Of a stretch of DNA of 64,000 bases, positions 11,860-24,060 are shown piece after piece; position 1 is the stretch's first letter, and the number at the start of each line of letters is the position of its first letter. A program made the position numbers and the translations under genes. Source of the DNA: Paulownia fortunei (taxonomy: Eukaryota > Streptophyta > Magnoliopsida > Lamiales > Paulowniaceae); NCBI GenBank assembly GCA_019321725.1, contig CM033111.1, positions 2,418,001 through 2,482,000 on the forward strand. The letters are read 5' to 3'. Under the pieces are notes generated by a model. The model did not search any database and was not told where the DNA came from. It worked only from the letters and a program-made list of their open reading frames with translations.

Positions 11860-14549
11860 AAACTTTTTTGCAATATTTTTTTTTCTTTTCTCTTGCTTTT
11901 TTTTTCCCTCTGTTTGTCACCTTCAGGTGGGGATTACGTGTAAAGCCAAGTTCTTGTTGGATGCTTTAGTTTTCATTGTATAAATGTTGTTTGGGAAGCA
12001 AAACTTTCTGATTATCTGTCATTTGATTGGTATGATGTGCTATATGAATTGGGAGGTGAAAATTCATTTGGAATTAGCTATATAATATTTTGGAAAAATT
12101 TCTTTCCATTAAAAAGCAGTTCTGCTTGCCTCATCTTATATTGCTCTTATGTTGGGGCATTCTTGCTTTCAGATGAAGATTTAATCTTGGCGCTCTTATG
12201 TTCACTGTCATGTTCGATTAAAAATTGTGCTTCGCTCCACCGTACACTGCGACTGTTTAGCAGTTAGTGTCACTTGCTTAACTATTCTTGACTAGGGGAA
12301 GCGATCTTATTGGGGAAACAAGTTCAGTGTAATTTGCAGTCCCTTTCCACTAATATTACTTCTGGCAAAAATATTCAGATCACTCTGAGTTGGCCTATTT
12401 TTCAATATGAATGTTGTGAAGTTGTGCTGGGATTCCTTTGAGCTGTGAATCTTGATGCATGCCGGAGGATGCTTAGGGATTAAGGGTATTTATTTTGAGG
12501 GTGTCTTATAGATGAGGTGAACATTTTTGTAAGGTCAGTATCCTTTGTTTATTTGAGATGAATAGATAGTCATCAATCATGTTCTGTTTGACTAATTGAA
12601 AACAAGTATCATATCAACTTAGATATGACAGATCAAACTCTAAACAAAGGTAATTATTATTGATATGTTGCATAGTTTTTCCAAAACTAGTGCCTCTGGC
12701 CCAACTTGTACATTGATAAGGTATCAAACAGAGGATTTATTTTATGCAACTTTTTACTCAAAAGTGGCTCATGATTTATATTTGTCCACCAATAACCACA
12801 GTTTGGTTGAATACATGGAAGTAAGTGCTGACTTGCAGTCACTTAACAAATGTTGAACAGGAGTTGTAAAACTAGAGAAGGTGGATGTACCACAGAAGAA
12901 GTCCATTAGAGCCACTTAAATATGAGATACCCCAATTCAGAGGGTTTACAAATACAATAGGTTAATTATAAGAACCACTCTAACATTTGGGCTATTTATA
13001 AAAAATATTTTTTAAAATTTTGAAATTTTAAATGCCCTCATGCTTGTCTCTTATCTTATCTCCATCATGAAAATGCTGATATCAGCCAAAAAAACAAAAC
13101 AAAAAATATTCAATTTTGCATTTCAGGCAATGTTCACAAAATATGTTGAGATAAAAATTAAAAAGTAGTTTAAATAATATTTTAAAATTATTTCTTATTG
13201 GCCATAAAATTTAAAAATTGAGGTAAAACCAAAAAAAAAAAAGATAAATTCAAACTTATTTATTGTGCTTCTTTTTGCAAAAAAAACAAAAAACAAAAAA
13301 CAAAAAAAATCTTCAAAAAAAATTGAAAATATAAAAGTATTTGAAATGTATTGCATAGAGAGTACAAATTTATGTTTTAAAACTAGTATTTGAAAGTTAT
13401 CACATAAAAGTTCAAATTTATTATGTTTTAAAGTAGTGTAATTCTATTTTTTTCAAATATTCAAATTTAAAAAATAGAAACCATATTTAAATTTGAACTT
13501 AGACAAAAAAAAAAAAAAGTTTTAGATAATATATTTAAGTTGTTTCTTAATTAACAAAAGCATAAATAAATTATTGGAAAACAAAAAATTCTCCTCCATT
13601 AAATCAACCCCCAACCACACCCCAAACCCAAAGCCATCAATTTGTCAAACCCTCTCCCCCACCACCTAGCACCCAACCATACTCACCACCCAAACCGCTC
13701 GCCAGCGGCGCCCCCACTTCCAAGGAGCCAGCCCCTCACCCACACCCATCCGCCGGCCATTCCTCCCACCACAAACCATCGGCAACCGTTGACCCGATGA
13801 ATTAAGTGAATTAAATGCAGAGCGTAAAAAAAAATTAAAAAAAATCTTAAATATCAGGCTACATAAGGTGTGCACCTTACTTAATTAGAGGTGCGACACC
13901 CGTTAAATCTAACACCTATCTAAAGTCCATTCCTTTTCACAAGGTACGTGAAAAATACCATATCTTATTAATTGTTTCAATTTCATATTTCATTTAAACT
14001 TAAGCTAATGTCATTTGCCATTTAACGTTAAGTATTTTCAAAGTTTGTTACTTGTAAGGGACATTTGTTATTTCAAAACTCAGATAAGTAAGTTTTGCAA
14101 TTTAATTAGGACAAACTTCAATAATGATTTTTATAATTAACCTTATATAATATGCATGTGCGCATATATGTATACATCCAGGAATTTCCAGCATTAATCT
14201 TGCATACTTTTTGTGAAAAATACTCCGAGTTGATGCAGAGTTTTGAAGCAACTGTTATCCAATCTCTTAAGTTAGGGTCGAAGATGATTTGGCAAACTAA
14301 TTTGGATGTGTCTCAGTTTCTGATTTGGGCTCCATGTGAGACTGTGTGCAGCACATTCTTTTCTTGGTTATTACATGGAGAGATGAAGAATATGCACTAA
14401 GATCTGGTGTGCCTTCTGATATGGATATACTTGAGGAACTTCACTGTGGTCCACACACACAACAACATACATGGTTACTATAAGCATTAATATCTGCTAG
14501 TCTTTAAATTATATATGCCTTATAAGCACCTATTAATACTATTTCTAGA
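11860..14549. other. Intergenic region with A-rich and C-rich tracts
   Basis: The first 150 or so bases are probably the RING gene 3' UTR. 13010-13560 is A-rich with many poly-A runs. 13600-13790 changes abruptly to a strongly C-rich strand with CCACC and ACCC motifs and the densest GC of the neighbourhood. 14150-14400 looks less AT-rich but yields no recognisable protein. No gene is supported. Confidence 0.4.
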
Positions 14550-16037
14550 CTAAAAGTTCCCGATCCCGTTACTGTTCAAGTCTATTGCTTTTGGACCTGA
14601 TGAATCAGAGTCATTCAGGGATTTGCAATTCAAATCAATGTTCTCCAATAATCTGAACCTTTCTACTTCTTGCAGTCCAGACCTTTTACTAGTGGACTCC
14701 TCTATCTCATCAATGGCACTTCTACTCCTTTTCCTCTCGCTAGCTTGACTCTCTGATCCACCCTTTTCCACTGGATGCATTTCCATAAGTGGGAGCACGA
14801 TAGAATTTCTCTCTTCTTTCTTCATTTTGCCATTTTCGTGCTTATGATTCTCATCAACTTCATGGTTTGGTTGAGTTTCTTCCTTCCTCCATGAGCTCTC
14901 AGATGATGTTAGGGAACTCTCCAGTGAACATCCATTATGTCCTAACAGTTTGTTCCTTTCATCTTTTAACATTGAGCCTTCGCTCTGTGTCAGCACGGAG
15001 AATGAGGAACTTGGACACCCGGAGTCGACCATTGACACTAGTTCAGAAAGTTGAGCTTTTGCATGTTCCACTTCAATGGAGCAAGAACCATATTCGGAAA
15101 GGGTCTCCTGTGCTTTTCTCAAGACTGATTGTAAATACTTTCCTTGAGCTTCAATTCTTAGCTGCAAATGTCTTTGCACCTGAAATATTGTTAGCTCATA
15201 AATATGTTGATCAATTATTCAATATTTTTTAGCATTGGATAAGTTTGTGCATTATTTTACCTCAATTTGTTCATGAAGTTTCCTCTGTACCTCCATCTGC
15301 ATTTCTAAAGCCCGAGTTATCTGCAGACTTCTGATAAAGCACAAGCCTGTATCAGTGAAATTCATTCTTTTTTTCATTTTTTAATTGTAAACTATTCAAA
15401 ATTGTACTAACTGTATCTAACAATTATTACTCATTAATCTGCTCTTTTGCTCCATCACAGTTCTTGCTGGTGAAGTGACTGTGACTCCTCTGTTTTTCTC
15501 CATAGTCTGAATCGAAAAAAAACATATGGATCAGCACCAATCATTTTTACATACTTTTCCTTGTAACATGGTTAAGAAAATGTTGATTACCTTCTTGCTT
15601 ATTTTGGTGGTAGGTTTGCGATTGTTCACTCCTTCCCATCCTATATTTCTGCAGCAAAATACATTAACATGTTCAAGAATCCTTCTAAGGAAGAAGTGAA
15701 CAAGAAATCTAATGATGTTAATATGGACCAACAAGATTGCCTGCAAATGGCTCTTGAGGTGGTACAAAGTGAGTCCATGAATGCCCATGACCCTCATCAA
15801 GGATTTTGGTGTAGCCTCTGTTTACAAAATACATCTCTTGTATCAGAAAGCGTAGAATCCAATATGTATTAAAATGGATTAGAACAAAAAGTTTTATACT
15901 CAACTCTCTGCACCTCCAAGTTGGTCGACAGCATCGACAAAACGCTGATGCAGCTCTGGAGTCCATTTCAGCCTTGGTTTTGCATCACTGGATAAAACCA
16001 ACCTCATTTCTTTACTGTGAACATTCTGAAGAGCCAT
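14550..16037 (-). CDS. MYB-CC (GARP) transcription factor, PHL8-like
   Basis: Nuclear transcription factor of the PHR1/PHL class. Members bind DNA through a single MYB-like domain and dimerise through a coiled coil, and several control phosphate-starvation genes. Six exons read on the minus strand: 16037-15905, 15817-15741, 15648-15591, 15506-15431, 15330-15261 and 15179-14550, giving 347 aa. The MYB domain covers about residues 20-73 (PRLKWTPELHQRFVDAV, ATPKSLMRVMGIHGLTLYHL, SHLQKYR). The coiled coil covers about 116-160 with the family LHEQIE motif (MQMEVQRKLHEQIEVQ), then RIEAQGKYLQ. The C-terminus carries two IDLN motifs, a possible EAR-like repression signal. The intron after SHLQ uses a GC donor (CAG|GCAATC), with acceptor CTGCAG; all others are GT-AG. 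The reading frame is intact across every junction. Position next to the RING and CDF genes supports orthology with Arabidopsis At1g69580. Confidence 0.92.
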
Positions 16038-19000
16038 TTCTGTTTGTGTGAGAAGAATATGGTGTATTTGGGGGTTGGATCATTTGAAAGAATGTTTTTG
16101 CTTGTAACCGTGCTTCAGAATGTGGCAGTCTTTAATTCTCTTTATAGGTGGGAGTTGCGAGCCTGTCCTATGATCTCACTCCATATCTGGAAACATAAGT
16201 GGGGTTATGCTGGGGGGGAGGAATATATGCCATGAGCTGTGGTCCTTCCTTTCTACATTTCCCATTTCATACCAAACTTTCTTTATTTCTGTTTCCAAGT
16301 TTTTCTCTTTCTTCTTCTTTGACTTGAAAGGGTGGAGAGAATCTCTAATGCAGCAAAAACAGAGAAAGCAACACACTTCAATTTGAGTCTCAAAAGGAGA
16401 GAAAAGAAGAAAAGTGTGTGGTTTGTTTTTATCCTGCTCTCTCTCTCGTGTGTGTAGTGTGTGTGATTCCCAAATGAATTAGGCAGTCCCCACCATGATG
16501 TATAATGGGTGCAACTTTTCAAAAACCCTTAAGAAGCTTTGCTGGAGAAAAATTAATGATGATGCTTTAGTGGATGTTTCTTTTTAAAGATTGAAATGGA
16601 TGACACAACTAGTATTTCTTTTCTTTCTCTAAATTTCAATTCCTATTGTTTATTTTCGAAAATTTCCTTTCTGAGGGGGTATGGATTGATTGGCCGGTTC
16701 TTTTTGTTTTTTGTAGCGAGGAATCAAAGAATCTAGGGTTAGATTTTAGGACAAGCAAGTAGTCTGTGAGCAAGAAGTACTTTTTAGAAAGATAAGTTTT
16801 GATAATATAGGATATATGATTCATAATGACCTTCCCAAATCATCTCCTATGTTTCATCTTGAAATTGTCAGACCCTACAATCCAAACAAAACAGAAACTG
16901 TGCCACCCTTCCATAGATTGTGCAGCAATTGTGAGACCCTATGATCCAAACAAAACAGAAACTGTGCCACCCTTCCACAGATTATGCAGCAACAGGAAAC
17001 ACAGGAAGAATGAGTTTCTGAATTCTGCCCAAGCAGATATTACTTGGATAATAATATGCAACTTGACCCTCAAGAACCATTCAAAAAGTGAACTTGTGAT
17101 CATAATAACTTGTGTTTGCATTATCAAACTGATGTAAAGAAGACCCTTTCTTTTCTCTTTGTTTAAAGTCCAAGAACTGCATGGATTCTGCTATACTCCT
17201 TTAATTAATATTAATAGAATATAGTCAAGTTGGTAGAAAGAGATTCAAGCCATTGACCAGGTTTTTTGCTTGGAATAAAATTATTTCTCTTACCCATTCC
17301 TTCTTTCATGGACAGAATGAGATTTACTATCAGATTGTGGTTTGCAGACAAAATAAACAATGATGTTCATTGGAATTTATTGTGTGTAATAGAATCTCTT
17401 TTTTCTAAATCATAGTCCCCCAACAGAAGGAAATGACAAAAGGATCCATATAATAAATATATCTCTCTCTTTCTTCCACACAAAAGCAATCCATGAAAAA
17501 GGGAGCATATAATCAAAAGGAGGGGGAAAAATTATTTTGCAATTACCTAGAAGCTTCCATGAATTAATAAGCAATAGGAGCACCTCGCAGATCCAAATAG
17601 TACTGACTAGGAAATATCATGAAGTTTGATTTTAGCTTATAGTGAAGAAGAGAAAGAAGAAAAGGGAAAGCAAAAGACAGCCACAATGGCAAACAACAAA
17701 TCCTAAAAGTCCTCTAGATCAGATCAGTCTTTTAGATTTCTTGGGTTACGGGCAAAGAATTCGATCGTGGAATCAAAATCCAATGATTGATCGATCTTAA
17801 AGCATTGCCATCTCAGTGCCATACATTTTCACTTGGTCGACTTACATTTATTAGTAATCTTTATAGAGAAGATCATTAGATGCAAAGTATAAAAAAGAGC
17901 TAACAAATGAGCCAGCTTTTAGCTCTTAGTGCTGCTACTAGTGTGATGGATTCTGGTTGCTGGTTCAACCAACACACATTACTCATGAACTAAATGAAAA
18001 ATTTTAGGTAGAACTCACATGAATGTGACATTATATCCATGTCCATAATAGATGGTGCTTCTAATTGGAAATAGAAAAGGAATATAATTATTAGTGAAAA
18101 TTGAAATGCATGATATATGTGGCCCCAGAGTTTGAAATGAGAAAAAAAGAAGAGTGAATGAAGTAGCTTTCCCTTTAACCAGCTGCTGTACTTGAAGCTC
18201 CTTTCTTACTTTAATATATTCGATAGCAGGTAAAGGAGATTCTAGGATGATGCAGAACAACCCCTTGGAATTTTAAGGTCAGTAGCAGAAGGTCCAAAGA
18301 ATCAAAAGTCACCTAAACAAAGTTGCCTCTCATCAATTATTATTCTGTTAGGGACCCAATAAGAGGTTTGGAGTGAGAGATCTCACAAATGCAAAAGCAT
18401 GGAAGCAGGATGATAAGAATATGGCCTCAGGAATCAGGAAAAGTGAAACAAAAGGAACTTGTCACCATCCCACCAAAGAATAATTGATATTTCTACCGGC
18501 AAATTCATGGATGGAACATAATTGCCATCTGAAAGTGATGGGAGCATTATGTCACTGATTGGCTTCTACCTCTATCATACATTATTAGTAAGCATATAAT
18601 GGAATTTATGATGGGTTAAGATGCATGATTCAAACAAAATATCTAAAATGATGGGGAGGTGAAAGTCCCTTTGGATAACTGGCAACCATATGTTATCAGT
18701 CTTGGTTCTGCCTATGATCTAACACAATGAGGGTGGCTGGGAAAACCATTAATGAAATAATTGTAACCTTCATATCAGAAGCAGAATGCAGTGATACTCA
18801 AACAGGAATCTGGTTTATCATATACTACATACTAGAAAGATTCATCAAAATACAACGTTAGAGGTTCATTCTGACAGAAACTATTCATCTATCAAAGTTG
18901 CACAATTGGACAACAGTTTCACAGAATTTTGAAATAAAGCTTATCCTGTAACAGAGCTGCACTTTCTTTTCAAGGCTAATAGGTTTTTTCACACCCTTCT

Positions 19001-22000
19001 ATATTGATGTTCAATGACTTGAAGCACATATATGTCTTAGACTCCACGACTTGAACTAGGAAGACAAATTGAGATCATAAAAATATTTCTGCAATTTGTG
19101 GGTTCTCAGAGGAGCACCTTCCTGTAAGACAAATGATTGTGAAAAGTTCCATTTTGCAGCCTAAAATTTTAGTTTTCTAATCCCAAGAGTTCATAATCAT
19201 TTTCTGTTCTCTCTGCTTTATTCTTCATCATTAAAGTTTAGAGACATGCTTTGCAATTTTTCTAGTAGCTTTGAAACAAGACCACATTATAACATGAAAA
19301 TTTTGAGGAAGGATGCCAAGCGTAAAGAATGAGGGGAAAGAAACCATTAACTAAATTCATTAGGAGCAAATGGCATTCCAATTTTTTTCTTAACTGAAGT
19401 ACATAATAGAAGCACTAAAGACTATGGGAGCCATAAACTCGTGCGCTTTCAAACTCTTCTCTTCAGTGGTATGAAATGTTTTCTCAAGTTTCTTTTTATC
19501 TTGAGAAACACAGAAGTTACTCCAGTAAATACAAAAGACTTCAGCACTCTACGACCACACTTAAACAAATTTTATTCTAAGGCAATTACCAAATGCAAAA
19601 TATGTAAGTAGGTCTTGAACAATAACAATTTAAAAGGTACTGCAAGTTCTTCTCATAAGGTATTTGGTGAGCCTTTTAACTTCTAAAAAATATATTTCCT
19701 TCGTATTCCTATTGCTTACCCGTTTCTCTGATTTACGGCTATACACAGTGATTTCCTCTTTTAGGAGGAAGACATCAAGTCTAACACTCTTACTAAGAAA
19801 GTATCTCTAGGTGAATACAGTCGAAATCTAAGCAGTAATAGTTGTTTCCTCAATAAGACGCCGACCCCATTTAGATTGTGAGCATTTCTTGTTAGAAATG
19901 TTTCATTGGCCGCAACAGTTTCATGAGAATTTGCATTCTTAATCTTCACTAAGTACTTTCAAACGAATACTTTGCCAATTTGTTTAGATGGAGACCGCTG
20001 AACTTTCAGAATTTCAAGTCTGTTAGCACATGTTGAGTGTAGTTGCAGGTGCCTAGCTGAATTATAGTCCTAATCTAGTAGCCAGGGTTATAGCATGCAC
20101 AAAAGGATGCGTTCATGCCTCTAGGGATATAGTCATGGGAAAACTAGTCTAAAATATTGCATGACTGCATTTTGAAAATGCATTCTTTAAGGCTATAAAG
20201 CCCACAAGTAAACTTTTTAAGGTGTATAATGATATTGGTTGCATGCAGAATTGCTTTGAAATTATATTTGCAACAATGAGTTAAAATTAATGGTTTCCCT
20301 GGCAATACAATTCGGTTGCTTCTCCACTTCCTCCAAAGCAGCTTATGTTGCATGTCAACAGTTGACATTTGGTTGTATCCCCATTCCTATGTTCTAGAAA
20401 AGCACACTTCAACAAATTCACAAGTTCTTCTCACCATTTACTATGTGAAATTGGTAGGCAGGGTCATGGTATAGCAAACAACTGGACTCAAGATCATTCT
20501 TTGCAGCGGTTAGTTCGATGGAGCTAGGACATTTCCTGAGTAGTGCAGTTGAGTACAATTGCTTGCTGCATTTATGCAGATATAAAATTAAAGAAAAGAT
20601 TCAATGGCCCATAAATGATGGCAAACTTGGATATGTCAAGTGTAGTCAGTTCTGTTCGGCTAGATGTACACTAAATTTGGATGATTTGTGACATCAAGTT
20701 TTAAGCATTTATAATGGTTTAGATCCTGAAGTAGGGGGAGAAATGGTATATTATCAAGATCTAGCAGAATACTGGATATTTTCTTGGTTCTTATACAGTA
20801 GGAGTTCTTGTTTGTCCTCATGATAGTATTTTCAGTAAACAAACAGGACAGAGCTGGCATAGTATTTTGGGCACTTTGATCAGAAAAGGCCATTTGATCA
20901 GATAAGGCCTCCTATAGAATATGGTATGCTTCTAGATGAATTGGATTAAATATCACAAGATTGTTTTATATTGTGAAGAAGACTTTGTTGGATAATGGCA
21001 AACTTTTGCTCCTAATTATTGTATCAAATAGCTTAAGTGCATTTCTTATATGCTTAAGCATTTTGCATTGTTAATTCTTCAGAAAAATTGAAAGAATGGA
21101 CAGTCAATTTGTAAGGGAATATGCTGTAGCACTCCAACTTCCCAATTAACTGTGGTCAAGGTGTTGAAATATCAAAAGACAATAAGTTTTCTTCCATAAC
21201 AATTAGATTGCTTTGATCAGTTTTTGTACTCATGAAAGTTGATTTAGAATTACATTTGTGTTCATCAATTTCCGTGAGGTTTAGTTCACTGCAAGAACTC
21301 TATTTCAGATTAGGAGTTCGGCATTAGATGTGAACTTGAATGCAAGTTTAGGAAATTAGTTGAACATCTACAATCATTCATTATCTAATCTTGAATTTGT
21401 CTTAGCCTATAACCCATTCTTGAATGTAAAATTCTTTGAAACTTGAAGCAATTTCTACAATTTTTTTAACGGACTCATATAAAATGCTTAATTTCCTACA
21501 TTGCTTAATCAAGGATCCTAAAAGCAACTGTGCCAGACTCTGCTAAATTGTCTGTGTTGGCTTGAAATTTTGTCCAAACATTTTTCTCCTGAATGCTTCC
21601 TCAAGTTGATTGTAACAGAACCTTCATGCATTTGTTGACCGTATATAGTGATGAAAACACGGTAATTGTCACACAGTGAACATCTTTATTCAATGTTTAT
21701 TTTACTTGCTAAAGAATTCAAGCATTAATCATGCCATCCTGTGAAGCTTTTGGTGTGGACATTTTTGGCATTCTCCTGATGCCTGACAAATGGGAGAATT
21801 TTCTCAATGAAGGCTGTTCTAGGTCACAAAGGAATAAAAGATAACATGATGATGATCTCAGGTATTATTTGTACTTCAAGTGGCTGACACCTCACATCCA
21901 CTTCCTCCACTCAACCATTATTGTCTGTGCTTTTCATCTTTGTGGATAGTTTGGGTGGTTTACATAACACCTTCCTTATAATGCTTTGAATTAACTAAAA

Positions 22001-23492
22001 GATATTCCGATATCTTAGATTCCCTGATCCTTTTCCTTCTTTCTCCAAAAGGCTAACTTCACAGGATTCATTATTGGATTCAAGAGCATGGATTTGCCAT
22101 ACAGCTGATTTTTTTTTTTCTTCTGAGTGTAAGTTGTGTAAAAATATTAAGGGCTTTTTGAAACCCAAGAATGGGTATCCTCCATGGACTTTTCTTAACT
22201 TGATAAAAGTCCTAAGAACTGTCTTTGGCTGGTCAAAGAGGCAGACTTCATTATACTATAGTGCAACTTTGCTGGCTAACAATTAGCATACAAAGTGACT
22301 CCATAATATGTTTTGAGGGCCATTTAAATTTGTTCATCAGCATTCATCACTAAAACAAATTTAATGTCAAAAAGTTCGGCAACTTGGTTTTAGCTTTGGA
22401 AGATAATGTGGTAACTCATCCACGAGTAAATCCAATTTAGAGATTGCCCCTGTCCTAGTGAAAAAAGGTGCAGTTGTATAAGACAATGTAATGAAGCTTG
22501 TAGTTGCAATTCTTCAAGATTTTTCTGAAAAATTAACAGCTAAAAAACGTGGTGGAAACTGCATCCAGATTGGAGACACAAATTTTATTCTGCTATCGTT
22601 ATATGGAAATTTACACTTAGTGAATGATAACAAGAATCTGTTCCTTGGATATTTTGTCTTAAATAATGTACTGATGTAGCCGTAAATAAACTTACTATAT
22701 CTGGAATGTTCGGCATTTTTCTTCCTTCTAACTACCTATGTTATTTTTGCCTCTTTCAGCTCCTGATTATGGTTGACTTTAGAAGAGAATGGATTGCACA
22801 GTCCTATAAGTATACTGCAAGAGATAGAACTGAATTTGATAACTTGCTGTTAAGCATTGGAACTACGTACTATGCGTGATTATATTGGTTATAAGGATAA
22901 ATATTTACTCTGATCAACATGTTTTTGAGAATGTATCAAGGGAAAAGTAATCCTCATCTCATCAAGATGGATAAATAAAGAAGCTCTCTTCTCCGAAACT
23001 GAAATCCAATCCTTTATAATTCTTCATTTTGGAAAGGTAAGGTGTAAGTCTTGATATCCTTACGGTTCATGTCTTGCCTTGATAAAACTTAAATAGTATT
23101 ACAAAGGTATCAAAAAACAAAACAAAAAAGGAAAATTAACCCGATAGAACTGAAACTCTTTTATTGCTCCTTGTACCATACACTATCGAAGTAGACCAGA
23201 CAAGATTTTAGATTCTAATGAAGCTCATATTACAGTCCTCACACCCTTTACCTGAACATTTAGAATCATGTATTGGCTCCCTTCGCCTTGGACCGTGAAA
23301 GTAGACTAAAATAAGATCAAACCTTCAAAAGTAGCAATACATGCAGTACGAGGTTTATCTGATAGGTTTAGTACAGGAAAGCTAGAACTTGATTAGGCCC
23401 CCCACAGGTGAAGGCTTATGAAGTAAAATGTGATATACATATTACATACGACACAAGAAGCACTAGCTGCTCCTGCATAGAATTTAAAGAAC
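16038..23492. other. Long stretch without recognisable genes
   Basis: About 7.4 kb lies between the divergent side of the MYB-CC gene and the 3' end of the PSY-like gene. The composition is not extreme and long AT repeats are scarce, unlike the transposon-rich segment at 28-34 kb. Open frames are all short and lack domains (for example 22074-22286 and 22491-22679). I found no tRNA, no familiar microRNA sequence and no transposon ends. It may hold cis-regulatory sequence of the MYB-CC gene or noncoding transcripts. The only clear structure is the 64-bp tandem duplication listed separately. Confidence 0.45.
16871..16998. repeat. Two-copy tandem duplication, 64-bp unit
   Basis: The unit starting GACCCTACAATCCAAAC at 16871 is repeated from 16935 as GACCCTATGATCCAAAC. 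Both copies continue with AAAACAGAAACTGTGCC and end in GTGCAGCAA or ATGCAGCAA. The copies differ at only a few positions, so the duplication is fairly recent. It lies in non-coding DNA. Confidence 0.85.
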
Positions 23493-23985
23493 TTAGTCTT
23501 TAGCTGGTGGATTTGGAGTATGACGGTTATTTGCTCCTGATCCAGGATAGTCCCTGTTGATCTCAAAATCCATTCTGCTATGAAAGAACTCATCCTCAAC
23601 CATTTCCATGGTTTCCCTCAGATTTTCTGCTTTATTCATCTGCTTCCATCAATAAAAAGGAAAACCAATATAAAATCATTAAAATGAAAATGAGAATATA
23701 GGAATTTTTCTGGTTATCATTTTGATTAAAAGTAATGTACCTGCAATGTATCTTCTGGTGAAGGAATAGCTTGTCTTTCATGTAGCAGGTGTATAGCCCC
23801 TGTAATTACAAAAAGAGAAAAGATGATGCTTAAGTTGAACTAGAGATTAATGCATAAACCAACGGACATTCTTTAATCAGATAACAAAGAGTAGAAGATT
23901 TACTTGAAGTTGGGAGATCAACTAAGGAAATAAGGAAATAGAAAGCTAGTATAGTGACAAATAGGTTGAGGGCATTGCCTGCCAT
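23493..23985 (-). CDS. PSY-like tyrosine-sulfated peptide precursor
   Basis: Predicted secreted precursor of a plant peptide containing sulfated tyrosine. PSY peptides promote cell expansion and growth, and are perceived at the cell surface after sulfation and processing. Three exons on the minus strand, 23985-23904, 23799-23741 and 23639-23493, join in frame to 95 aa. Residues 1-22 form a signal peptide (MAGNALNLFVTILAFYF, then LISLVDLP). An acidic spacer (EMVEDEFFHSRMDFEIN) precedes the C-terminal peptide motif DYPGSGANNRHTPNPP. This fits the PSY pattern D-Y-x4-A-N-x2-H-x-P ending in PP, with the DY needed for sulfation at residues 77-78, only 18 residues from the C-terminus. All donors and acceptors are canonical (AA|GTAAAT, CAG|GTACAT, TTACAG, AAGCAG). 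A TATAAATA box sits 68 bp upstream of the ATG. No single-exon frame shows the whole protein, so annotation pipelines may miss it. Other short-peptide families such as RGF/GLV also contain DY, but lack the AN..H.P..P part. Confidence 0.75.
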
Positions 23986-24052
23986 TTTCTATAACAGCCT
24001 TTGCAAGTTGTAATGTGTTTAATGTATGCCTTGTCTTGCAAAACCTGTTCTC

Positions 24053-24060
24053 TATTTATA
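24053..24060 (-). promoter_or_regulatory. TATA box of the PSY-like gene
   Basis: Read on the minus strand this is TATAAATA followed by GAGAAC, at 68 bp upstream of the predicted start codon at 23985. That spacing suits a transcription start about 30 bp downstream and a short leader. It supports the chosen start and the existence of the gene. Confidence 0.6.
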
